Assembly (NCBI GenBank): GCA_903854215.1
Contig: CAINVT010000051.1
Span: forward strand, 1-43,533
Reading direction: 5' to 3'
Origin: an uncultured bacterium
Lineage (GTDB): Bacteria > Patescibacteriota > Minisyncoccia > Phycocordibacterales > UBA2100
Length of the DNA stretch: 43,533 bases
The notes beneath the pieces were generated by a model. The model was not told the origin of the DNA and made no database searches. It saw nothing but the letters and a program-made list of their open reading frames with translations. This document shows, piece after piece, positions 15,776 to 22,585 of this stretch; positions within the stretch are counted from its first letter, which is position 1, and each line of letters opens with the position of its first letter. A program made the translations under genes and the position numbers.

Positions 15776-15796
15776 TGCGTTTATATATGAGACAAT
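15769..15796 (+). promoter_or_regulatory. Promoter of the gene at 15803
   Basis: TTGACA (15769-15774), 16-base spacer, GACAAT (15791-15796), 6 bases to the ATG. This predicts a leaderless mRNA. Confidence 0.6.
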
Positions 15797-15802
15797 ACCG
15801 CC

Positions 15803-16822
15803 ATGTCAGATCACGCAACATCATCCGGGGAAAAAGCGAGCTTGCTCTCGAATATCCTCGCCATTATCGGACTTATCATTCTCGTTATCATAATTGTGTG
15901 GGGTTTGGTTCATGTGGCAGAGTTGAGCAGCGGCTGGTTCACTTCCATCTTCCCTGCAAGTGGTCCTTCGATCAAAGTTTCAGCGCCGAGCGACGCTGCA
16001 TCGGGCGCGCCGGTCACACTATCGTGGAATTACTCGACGACGGCTGCCGGTAGCTACGCGTTCCTCTATCAATGCCAATCCGATTTTCAATTCGCAGTCA
16101 TCAATACGACGAACAACACCGCGAGCGGTATCCCCTGTGGTGCGGCATTCCAGATCACACCGACTAATCAGAGTATCCAAGTGTTGCCGCTTCTCTCCGG
16201 CACATCATCGGTCAGTGTTCCATTCTCGATCCTCTTCGTCCCGACATCCGGTACGCAAGTGGAAGGCAGTGCGACGATGACGATCCATCCCGGCTCAGGT
16301 ATTGCGACGACACAATCCACATCCGCCGTTAAAACAACGGTACAAACGCCAGCTGTCACCGCTACAGCTACTCACGTTGCAACAGCGCGCACTTATAGCA
16401 GTCCTGCCGATCTCGCGGTACACGTCATCTCCGCGAACATCGATCAGTACGGCAACGCGGTCGTTACTTTCAGTGTCAGCAACATCGGCGGTACGCGAAG
16501 CGGCTCATACAGCTTCACCGCGCAACTTCCGACTTCCGGCTATAGCGCAATGGCGCCATACGCTTCGAGTATTCAGGCACCGTTGCCCGTCGGCGGTTAT
16601 ATCGTCAATACGCTTCGATTCTCACAAGCGACCGGCGGTGTCTTCAGTGTCGCGCTCACAGCGAACGATGCAAATCAGAGCAACAACTATGCATCGCAAC
16701 TTATGAGTGGATTACAGACACCGAACTACGGATACGGATATAATTACAACTACAATTACAACGCATACAACAATTACAATCCATACAACGTGCAGTACCA
16801 GACAGGTACGTATACGTACTAA
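15803..16822 (+). CDS. Membrane-anchored protein with Ig-like and CARDB-like domains
   Basis: The 339-residue product has one N-terminal membrane helix (ILAIIGLIILVIIIVWGLVHVAEL, about residues 18-41), an Ig-like beta domain (about 55-165, with two Cys), a Thr/Ala linker, a second beta domain resembling CARDB adhesion modules (ADLAVHVISANIDQYGNAVVTFSVSNIGG, ending NDANQSNNYA; about 205-305), and a Tyr/Asn-rich tail (about 310-339). It is therefore a surface-exposed protein. The Tyr/Asn tail is like those of the repeat proteins at 7306 and 9165, but no IPYTG motif is present. It is divergent from the sortase with back-to-back -35 boxes and is followed by a strong terminator. Confidence 0.8.
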   Translation: MSDHATSSGEKASLLSNILAIIGLIILVIIIVWGLVHVAELSSGWFTSIFPASGPSIKVSAPSDAASGAPVTLSWNYSTTAAGSYAFLYQCQSDFQFAVINTTNNTASGIPCGAAFQITPTNQSIQVLPLLSGTSSVSVPFSILFVPTSGTQVEGSATMTIHPGSGIATTQSTSAVKTTVQTPAVTATATHVATARTYSSPADLAVHVISANIDQYGNAVVTFSVSNIGGTRSGSYSFTAQLPTSGYSAMAPYASSIQAPLPVGGYIVNTLRFSQATGGVFSVALTANDANQSNNYASQLMSGLQTPNYGYGYNYNYNYNAYNNYNPYNVQYQTGTYTY

Positions 16823-17123
16823 TCGGTAGCGATACAAGAAAAGCGGGCGGCGCCACAGGTGCCGCCCGCTTTTTATCGAGCAACGTATCACGTCTTAAGG
16901 CGGTACTAAAGGCGGTGCTAAGCACGTCAAAAACAATGATGGAAACGGGAATTCCTTCGGTGATGAAGATACCCTGCGGACGGCGACCTTTCTCGACACT
17001 TTCTGCCACTGCGAATTTCTTGAATGCGGGTGTGAACGAGACACTGTGGTCGGTCACTTTCGCAACGTGCTTGTTCTGGAGGAGTATGACGCGCTCCTCT
17101 TGGGTGAATATGTGTTCCTTCAT
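16701..17123 (-). CDS. Possible helix-turn-helix protein, transposase-orfA-like
   Basis: The first 75 or so residues of the 140-residue frame look coding (FTQEERVILLQNKHVAKV; SVSFTPAFKKFAVAESVEKG; PQGIFITEGIPVSII). The pattern resembles helix-turn-helix proteins related to IS3-type transposase first frames (a T.eFK..A stretch, then a charged turn, then IF...G). The rest runs through the terminator of the gene at 15803 and antisense over its last 122 bases and reads poorly (CMDCNCCMRCNCSC), so the true 3' end may be lost. No ribosome-binding site or convincing -10 was found. It may be a decayed mobile-element gene. Confidence 0.4.
   Translation of the reverse strand: MKEHIFTQEERVILLQNKHVAKVTDHSVSFTPAFKKFAVAESVEKGRRPQGIFITEGIPVSIIVFDVLSTAFSTALRRDTLLDKKRAAPVAPPAFLVSLPISTYTYLSGTARCMDCNCCMRCNCSCNYIRIRSSVSVIHS
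16841..16875 (+). terminator. Intrinsic terminator of the gene at 15803
   Basis: Perfect 11-bp stem AAGCGGGCGGC / GCCGCCCGCTT with a 9-base loop and a T-run, just after the stop codon. Confidence 0.9.
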
Positions 17124-17188
17124 AGATACTGATTGCGGGTAATGCTGCTAATCGTACAACAATCCCCATTATTATCTGTGTCTATGTT

Positions 17189-17216
17189 TAGGGGGTACGG
17201 TTCACTGTCCCCCTTA
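17189..17216. repeat. Palindromic hairpin at the 3' end of the methyltransferase-ATPase module
   Basis: TAGGGGG and CCCCCTTA flank an inner ACGGTTCACTGT. It lies just below the stop of the ATPase gene at 17219 and may act as terminator or be a REP-like unit. It also marks one edge of the AT-rich module. Confidence 0.5.
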
Positions 17217-17218
17217 TT

Positions 17219-18898
17219 TTATGTAGTAAGTTTCTTTATAGTAGCTACGATATTATCGAATACCGAAGTTAGTCGTGTTTTTGCCTCTTCTGTAAGCAAC
17301 GCTGTATGCATAACTGAATTCCTGAGGGACTTAAACATTTTATCTTCATTTTTTAAAATATTATGATCAAGGATATTTGCCAGATCAACATAATCTAGAT
17401 ATAAAAGAATGTTATCTTCGTCACTTCTGATTTGTATAGATACCTTGGCATCAGATTTTTGAGTCTGTAAACTTGCTTTTCCTCTTTCCCCTTTACAAAA
17501 CTCACAAAGAGCGGTTACTCCCACTTTCGGATTAAAACGATCTAAACAGGTACTTTTGTCAGTAGGAAGAATTTTTGAGCAAGTAGTCGGAGCAACATGT
17601 GTGAGTTCAATTTGCCTACGTAGCAAATTTTCTGAGATGAAGCATTGCGCATAGCTACTGCTATTGTATGCAGCATCATTTGCAATTTCTCTTAAAAAAG
17701 GATCATTTTTGCCATCGCTAGAATATTCCTTCGACACTTCACGTACAAGAGATTTCGCCTTTTTAAACTTATCCGCTCCCTCAAGGTCACCATCTTCATC
17801 GTATTTATCGCGGAGTGCGTCCCATTGATCAATGATTCTTAATACGACCATCCTGAGTTCATCGAGAAAGCTCTTATAAGCGGGATCATCCGCCAAAACA
17901 CCCTCGCGACTGCTAGTGAATCGATCGATACCATCACCGTCTAGCGCGTTAAAGTGTATTTGACCATAAAGATAGCTTTCAGGAACTCGCGATGATGGAA
18001 TATGTTTTAGAATATCTGACTCTCGCAAACGACCATTCACAAAAAGATCTACGCCGACTTTTTCATTTGTTGCGTGGATATTTCTGTCTTTAGGCTTCTT
18101 AACTGATGCAATAAAACCACTAATATTCTCGGCCATTGTGACTGAAATGGTTTCTTTTATATTAGTACAGAGAGAGTCAAGATAGGGGTCAAGGAATGCA
18201 TTAATGTTCCAGACGAATTGTGTTTTGTCTGCAAGCTCGCTTAGAGAGTCCAAAGTCACAGGGTCGCCATCCAAAAAAATATTAAAATTTGGATCAATCA
18301 ACGAAAATCTAAAATAAAGAGCAATTATTTTTCTTAGGAAATCATCCGTGTTATGGATACCATCTTTTATCCCTTCAAAACAAATAATTGTTCCATGTTC
18401 GAGCCCCTCGCGATACCGGCCAAACAAGGCGTCGTTGTAATTATCAAGCTCGTAGTCAAAAGCTGATACATCATCTAAAATCGCATTCTCCAATTCAGTA
18501 TTATCAATGGAACCTCCTACCCAACCACCACCTGCTACCTTCGAAGTTATGCTGATCTTTTGAGCGCACGATAAGAGAGCAAGCTTGCCTATCCCCTTTC
18601 TTCCGATGTATGGGCGATTTTCTGGAGCTGCCGACCGATGTTCTCCCGATCGTCTTTTTGAGTAACCTATTTTAAGAAACTTATTCTGAAAATCCTCGAC
18701 TGTCATTCCTACACCGTCATCCTTAATACAAAATTGATCGTTATCCCTATCTATTTCAATCCAAACATTATGCGCATTTGCGTCCCACGCATTTGATATA
18801 GCCTCGCCCAATACAGTGGCGAAACTCCTATATAGATTCCTTCCGAGGTGATTAAGGACACTTAGCGAAATATTGAATTTAAATGGGTCATTTGCCAT
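17219..18898 (-). CDS. GHKL-family ATPase paired with a DNA methyltransferase
   Basis: The 559-residue product has the Bergerat ATP-binding fold of the GHKL superfamily (Hsp90, MutL, MORC, gyrase B): N-box LGEAISNAWDANA (Glu32, Asn36), G1 box DDGVGM (60-65), and G2 box GRKGIGKLAL (99-108). A middle domain and a long C-terminal part with scattered Cys (TTCSKI, STCLDRF, LCEFCKG) follow; CEFC could bind zinc. No nuclease motif is recognised. Its start lies 11 bases inside the end of the methyltransferase gene, so the two are translationally coupled. Both are visibly more AT-rich than their neighbours, suggesting transfer. MORC/Hsp90-like ATPases next to methyltransferases are known from bacterial defence loci; a role here is inferred. 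Confidence 0.85.
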   Translation of the reverse strand: MANDPFKFNISLSVLNHLGRNLYRSFATVLGEAISNAWDANAHNVWIEIDRDNDQFCIKDDGVGMTVEDFQNKFLKIGYSKRRSGEHRSAAPENRPYIGRKGIGKLALLSCAQKISITSKVAGGGWVGGSIDNTELENAILDDVSAFDYELDNYNDALFGRYREGLEHGTIICFEGIKDGIHNTDDFLRKIIALYFRFSLIDPNFNIFLDGDPVTLDSLSELADKTQFVWNINAFLDPYLDSLCTNIKETISVTMAENISGFIASVKKPKDRNIHATNEKVGVDLFVNGRLRESDILKHIPSSRVPESYLYGQIHFNALDGDGIDRFTSSREGVLADDPAYKSFLDELRMVVLRIIDQWDALRDKYDEDGDLEGADKFKKAKSLVREVSKEYSSDGKNDPFLREIANDAAYNSSSYAQCFISENLLRRQIELTHVAPTTCSKILPTDKSTCLDRFNPKVGVTALCEFCKGERGKASLQTQKSDAKVSIQIRSDEDNILLYLDYVDLANILDHNILKNEDKMFKSLRNSVMHTALLTEEAKTRLTSVFDNIVATIKKLTT

Positions 18899-19937
18899 AT
18901 TCTTGCAGATGCTTTTTTATAGCACCCCCAACGACAATTCCGAGCTGTGGTGGTACCGCATTACCAATATGCCTAGAAATTTGCCCAATCGGCAAGTTCC
19001 CGAACTCATAGTCTCTCGGGAAGGTTTGTAGAAGTGCACCCTCTCGTAAGGAAAGTGCTCGGTCTTGTTCAGGGTGACCAAACCGACCCGAACCATAACT
19101 CCCAAACTGGGTAGTAATTGTCGGCGAGACATCGTCCCAACTCATGCGTCCGTATACAGACATGTACGTTTTACCACTTTCTTTCTTGTAACAGTTCGGC
19201 AACAACTTTTTATCCCAATCTCGCCAAGACCCTCCTTGTTTCGATTGCTTGATACGGCTTATATTGATCGGCTCAAGTTTCTTCGACTGATGTAATGGAT
19301 CAGATTCGCTCTTCTCCCCAGCAGCTATTTTCGGAAGTGCCATTATTATGTCTCGCACAGTGACGTAATTTCCTTTCGAATGAGTCTCCTTTGGCACTTT
19401 TATTTCCCCTAAACGCGAAGCCAACAAAATTAAACGCCGTCTGTTTTGAGGCACACCATAATTCGGTGCATATACTACTTTATAGTCGACTTTGTATTTC
19501 AACTCCTCGAGTTTTGCGACGAAGTTCTTGAAAACGTCCGTTTCCATAACACCCGGCACATTTTCCATAGAAACAATATCTGGCTGGATAGTTTCGATCC
19601 CGCGCACGAAGTGATCAAGGAGATTCCAACGCTTATCTCTTCCCTTACTTCGCTGTTTGAATGCATGAGAAGAAAAGGGTTGGCAAGGCGCGCACCCCAC
19701 AAGGACTTTTACACTATTGGCAGAATATAGTTTTTTTGCCTCGCCGAAGTCATATTTTGAAATATCAGCCCAAATAAATCTAGCACCGTTATTTTTTTCA
19801 AATGCATATTTACACGTAGCATCGTTATCAATGCCGGCAATAACTTTTGCACCCGCCTTATTAAGGCCGTACGTAAGACCACCTATACCACTAAATAGAT
19901 CAATGACTTCAATTGGCCTACTTTCTTTTTTATTCAT
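18888..19937 (-). CDS. dcm: DNA (cytosine-5) methyltransferase
   Basis: Transfers a methyl group to C5 of cytosine in a specific DNA site. The 349-residue product has the family motifs in order: I DLFSGIGG (13-20), IV CAPCQPFS with catalytic Cys85, VI ENVPGV (126-131), VIII QNRRR (164-168), a target-recognition region of about 115 residues, IX RALSLREGALLQTFP (293-307) and X GNAVPP (325-330). It is full length and looks active. The ATG at 19937 is chosen over 19958 because of a TGCTAGTAC element 7 bases upstream and because residues before it do not fit the family. It overlaps the GHKL ATPase gene by 11 bases. No separate restriction enzyme gene is seen beside it. Base composition is AT-rich. 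Confidence 0.93.
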   Translation of the reverse strand: MNKKESRPIEVIDLFSGIGGLTYGLNKAGAKVIAGIDNDATCKYAFEKNNGARFIWADISKYDFGEAKKLYSANSVKVLVGCAPCQPFSSHAFKQRSKGRDKRWNLLDHFVRGIETIQPDIVSMENVPGVMETDVFKNFVAKLEELKYKVDYKVVYAPNYGVPQNRRRLILLASRLGEIKVPKETHSKGNYVTVRDIIMALPKIAAGEKSESDPLHQSKKLEPINISRIKQSKQGGSWRDWDKKLLPNCYKKESGKTYMSVYGRMSWDDVSPTITTQFGSYGSGRFGHPEQDRALSLREGALLQTFPRDYEFGNLPIGQISRHIGNAVPPQLGIVVGGAIKKHLQEYGK

Positions 19938-20011
19938 ACGATGAGTACTAGCACACACTAATCATCGCATACCTCTCTTCATAATTCTAGGTTAATCCAC
20001 ATTGTAAGTGA

Positions 20012-20055
20012 ACCAAGGACGGACATTGATTGCTACCAAGGACCGACCTTGGTCC
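20012..20055. repeat. Palindromic repeat pair at the 3' end of gyrB
   Basis: CCAAGGACGGACATTG (20012-20027, degenerate) and ACCAAGGACCGACCTTGGTCC core (20035-20054; arms CCAAGG/CCTTGG) occur just below the gyrB stop. Arms resemble AAGGTCNGACCTT of the element at 29318-29353. Confidence 0.5.
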
Positions 20056-20066
20056 AATCTGATTGA

Positions 20067-22115
20067 TTAGATATCCAGCGTTGCTTCCTTCGCGTGTGAC
20101 TGAATGAACGACTTGCGGGCTGGGACGTCGGTGCCCATGAGCATGTCGAAGACGAAGTCGGCGTCTTGGGCGTCGAGTACGCTCACCTGCAAAAGGATGC
20201 GGCGATTCGGGTCCATCGTGGTCTCCCACAATTCTTCCGAGTTCATTTCTCCCAAGCCCTTGTATCGTTGGACGGAGATTTTTGGACCTTTGGCTTTGAG
20301 CTTCGCATCATCACCTGATTCTTCCGTTATCTCGTCTTCCGGTGAATTGTCCTCAGATTCGATCGGTGTATCTGCACCGACGAATGCGATGCGCTCGGCA
20401 TCCGTGTAGGCGTATTTGACCTCCTTACCTTTGCGAATTTTGAACAAGGGCGGCTGCGCGATGTAGAGATAGCCGCCTTCGATGATCGGTCGGAAATGCC
20501 GATAAAAGAGCGTGAGCAAGAGTGTGCGGATGTGTGCACCGTCGACATCGGCATCCGTCGCGATGATGATCTTGTGATAGCGAAGTTTGTTGATGTCGAA
20601 AATATCCCCGATCGCGGTACCCATCGCGACGACAAGATTCTTGATCTGCTCGCTTGCGAGCATCTTGTCGAGACGAGCACGTTCGATATTGAGGATCTTA
20701 CCGCGCAGTGGGAGGACCGCTTGAATGCGACGATCACGACCGGTCTTGGCGGTGCCGCCGGCAGAATCTCCCTCCACGATGAAGATCTCGGACTCGGATG
20801 CATCTTTGGTCTGACAGTCGGCGAGCTTGCCCGGCAACGTCATACTATCGAGCGCGCCTTTGCGCATGATGCTGTCCTTGGCGGCCTTCGCTGCCTTGCG
20901 CGCCTTCATGGCGAGCGTCGCCTTGCCCAAGATATTGCGTGCTTCTTCCGGATGCTCTTCGAGGAAGGATGCGAATGCAACGCTAAAGACCGCATCGGTC
21001 GCGCCACGTGCTTCCACCGAGCCGAGCTTGCCCTTGGTTTGGCCTTCGAATTGAATCTCGCGAAGCTTTACGGAAACGACTGCAGTGAGTCCTTCGAGGA
21101 CGTCGTCGCCGGTGAAGCTGTCGGTGTCTTTGCTCGCCTTAGCACTCGCATTCAAGGTGCGCGTGAGCGCCGCCTTGAAGCCGGTCACATGCGTACCGTG
21201 CTCGGGGTTATAGATGTTGTTAGCGAATGCGGAGAGACGAGCGGTGATGTCGTCGACATATTGCAGGGCGACTTCCACCTGGACACCGTCTTGTTCCTTG
21301 TCGACGTAGAAGATCGTCTTGTGGACGGGGGTCTGGTGACGGTTCTGGAATGCGACGAGCGAACGGAGTCCGCCTTCGAAATAAAACGTGACTGATGGGG
21401 CATCGATCTTGAGATCGCGGAGGTAGTACGTCTCATCTATCTTGCCGCCTGGCTTGAGCTCCGTCGAAAGAGCATTGCGGAGATCGAGGATCGTGATGCG
21501 AAGTCCCTTCACGAGGTACGCCTGCTGGCGCATGTGCGAGACGATCTCTTCCCAATCGAGTGCCAATTCCGGAAAGATCGAACCATCGGCCTCGTACGTG
21601 ATGATCGTCCCGTGGAGCTTGGATGTGCCCATCTTCTTGACCTTGGCAACAGGCTTGCCGATCTTGTATTCCTGAACATGATAGGCACCATCGCGGTGGA
21701 CTTCGGCGCGCATATGGACGGAGAGCGCATTGACGACTGCAGCGCCGACGCCGTGCAAGCCGCCAGAAACCTTGTATCCCTCGCCACCGAACTTGCCGCC
21801 CGCGTGGAGGATCGTGAGCACCGTCTCGAGCGTAGAGACTTTTGTCTTCGGGTGTATCTCTACCGGGATGCCGCGGCCGTTGTCGGCTACGCGGACGCGA
21901 TTGCCCGGCAAGAGCGCGACCTCGATATCATCGCAGAACCCGCCCATCGCCTCGTCGCGCGAGTTGTCGAAAATTTCCCAGATGAGGTGGTGAAGTCCGT
22001 CGGGACCCGTTGTCCCGATGTACATGCCCGGTCGGCGGCGGACTGCCTCCAATCCTTCGAGGACCGTAATATCGGATGCGTCGTAGTGACCTTTTTTAAG
22101 TTCTTTTTCTGCCAT
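20067..22115 (-). CDS. gyrB: DNA gyrase subunit B (type IIA topoisomerase ATPase)
   Basis: ATPase subunit of gyrase, which adds negative supercoils with GyrA. The 682-residue product has the GHKL ATPase site (EIFDNSRDEAMGG, ADNGRGIPVEIHP, VSGGLHGVGAAVVNALS), the transducer domain with QTKGKLGS, and the TOPRIM domain (IVEGDSAGG, PLRGKILNIERA, IIATDADVDGAHIRTLLLTLFYRH), ending in RYKGLGEMN and TTMDPNRR. An acidic loop (about residues 600-625, rich in Glu/Asp/Ser) interrupts the TOPRIM-tail region. Assignment to gyrB rather than parE rests on general resemblance. A TATACT ends 7 bases before the ATG, predicting a leaderless mRNA; gyrB stands alone. Confidence 0.95.
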   Translation of the reverse strand: MAEKELKKGHYDASDITVLEGLEAVRRRPGMYIGTTGPDGLHHLIWEIFDNSRDEAMGGFCDDIEVALLPGNRVRVADNGRGIPVEIHPKTKVSTLETVLTILHAGGKFGGEGYKVSGGLHGVGAAVVNALSVHMRAEVHRDGAYHVQEYKIGKPVAKVKKMGTSKLHGTIITYEADGSIFPELALDWEEIVSHMRQQAYLVKGLRITILDLRNALSTELKPGGKIDETYYLRDLKIDAPSVTFYFEGGLRSLVAFQNRHQTPVHKTIFYVDKEQDGVQVEVALQYVDDITARLSAFANNIYNPEHGTHVTGFKAALTRTLNASAKASKDTDSFTGDDVLEGLTAVVSVKLREIQFEGQTKGKLGSVEARGATDAVFSVAFASFLEEHPEEARNILGKATLAMKARKAAKAAKDSIMRKGALDSMTLPGKLADCQTKDASESEIFIVEGDSAGGTAKTGRDRRIQAVLPLRGKILNIERARLDKMLASEQIKNLVVAMGTAIGDIFDINKLRYHKIIIATDADVDGAHIRTLLLTLFYRHFRPIIEGGYLYIAQPPLFKIRKGKEVKYAYTDAERIAFVGADTPIESEDNSPEDEITEESGDDAKLKAKGPKISVQRYKGLGEMNSEELWETTMDPNRRILLQVSVLDAQDADFVFDMLMGTDVPARKSFIQSHAKEATLDI

Positions 22116-22122
22116 ATGTTTG

Positions 22123-22128
22123 AGTATA
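22123..22128 (-). promoter_or_regulatory. -10 of gyrB, leaderless spacing
   Basis: TATACT lies 7 bases before the ATG at 22115, preceded by an A/T-rich stretch and no clear -35. Confidence 0.6.
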
Positions 22129-22213
22129 CAAAATAAAAAACCTCACTCGGTTTTATCGCTCTATTGTAGCAGATTTCATGTCGTAATGAAAGCGAGAATC
22201 CACACTGAAAATG

Positions 22214-22242
22214 TTGCTAAAAGGGCGATTCTGTTGCATACT
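22214..22242 (+). promoter_or_regulatory. Promoter of the gene at 22293
   Basis: TTGCTA (22214-22219), 17-base spacer, CATACT (22237-22242), giving a leader of about 45 bases with GGAGG before the ATG. Confidence 0.45.
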
Positions 22243-22292
22243 TGCCGCCAGTGGTCAGCAATAAAGACTGGTCGCAGTATGGAGGATCCCAC

Positions 22293-22517
22293 ATGACGAG
22301 TTGTGAACGACGGGCATATTGGGTGTTTATCCCGATTGCCGTTTTCCTGTTGTACGTGATGTTCGTGAACAGCGGTCCAGCCACATCGAACAAGCACGGT
22401 CCGAGAATCCATGCTGACTTCGCGACGATGTCCGACTTCGCTTTTGAGGCCGCTTGTCTCGAAGACAGGCCGCCATGTGCTGGCACCGTCAACCCCACGA
22501 ACGTAAGCGCCCGATGA
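22293..22517 (+). CDS. Small single-pass membrane ORFan
   Basis: The 74-residue product has one membrane helix near the N terminus (YWVFIPIAVFLLYVMFV) and a short outer part with two Cys (EAACLEDRPPCAG). No family is recognised. GGAGG 7 bases before the ATG at 22293 sets the start, and a terminator follows about 30 bases after the stop. It is a complete single-gene unit between gyrB and pheT, another small membrane ORFan with a strong ribosome-binding site. Confidence 0.65.
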   Translation: MTSCERRAYWVFIPIAVFLLYVMFVNSGPATSNKHGPRIHADFATMSDFAFEAACLEDRPPCAGTVNPTNVSAR

Positions 22518-22548
22518 TCCAGTTCTGTCTTGAATTTTCTTGCCGCCC

Positions 22549-22585
22549 AAGGCCGCCCATGCGTGAAGTGAGCGGCCTTTTGTTT
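22549..22585 (+). terminator. Intrinsic terminator of the gene at 22293
   Basis: AAGGCCGC (22549-22556) pairs with GCGGCCTT (22572-22579), followed by TTGTTTTT. It also lies directly at the 3' end of the converging pheT. Confidence 0.8.

Noticed and set aside
7000-17200. Prophage
   Set aside because: No integrase, terminase, capsid or tail genes are visible; the small ORFans are mainly exported or membrane proteins.
17219-19937. Complete type II restriction-modification system
   Set aside because: Only a methyltransferase and a GHKL ATPase are visible; no PD-(D/E)XK, HNH or PLD nuclease motif was found, so the restriction function is not claimed.
20496-21395. 299-codon plus-strand frame opposite gyrB
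   Set aside because: Antisense shadow of conserved gyrB sequence; its residues mirror gyrB codon bias.
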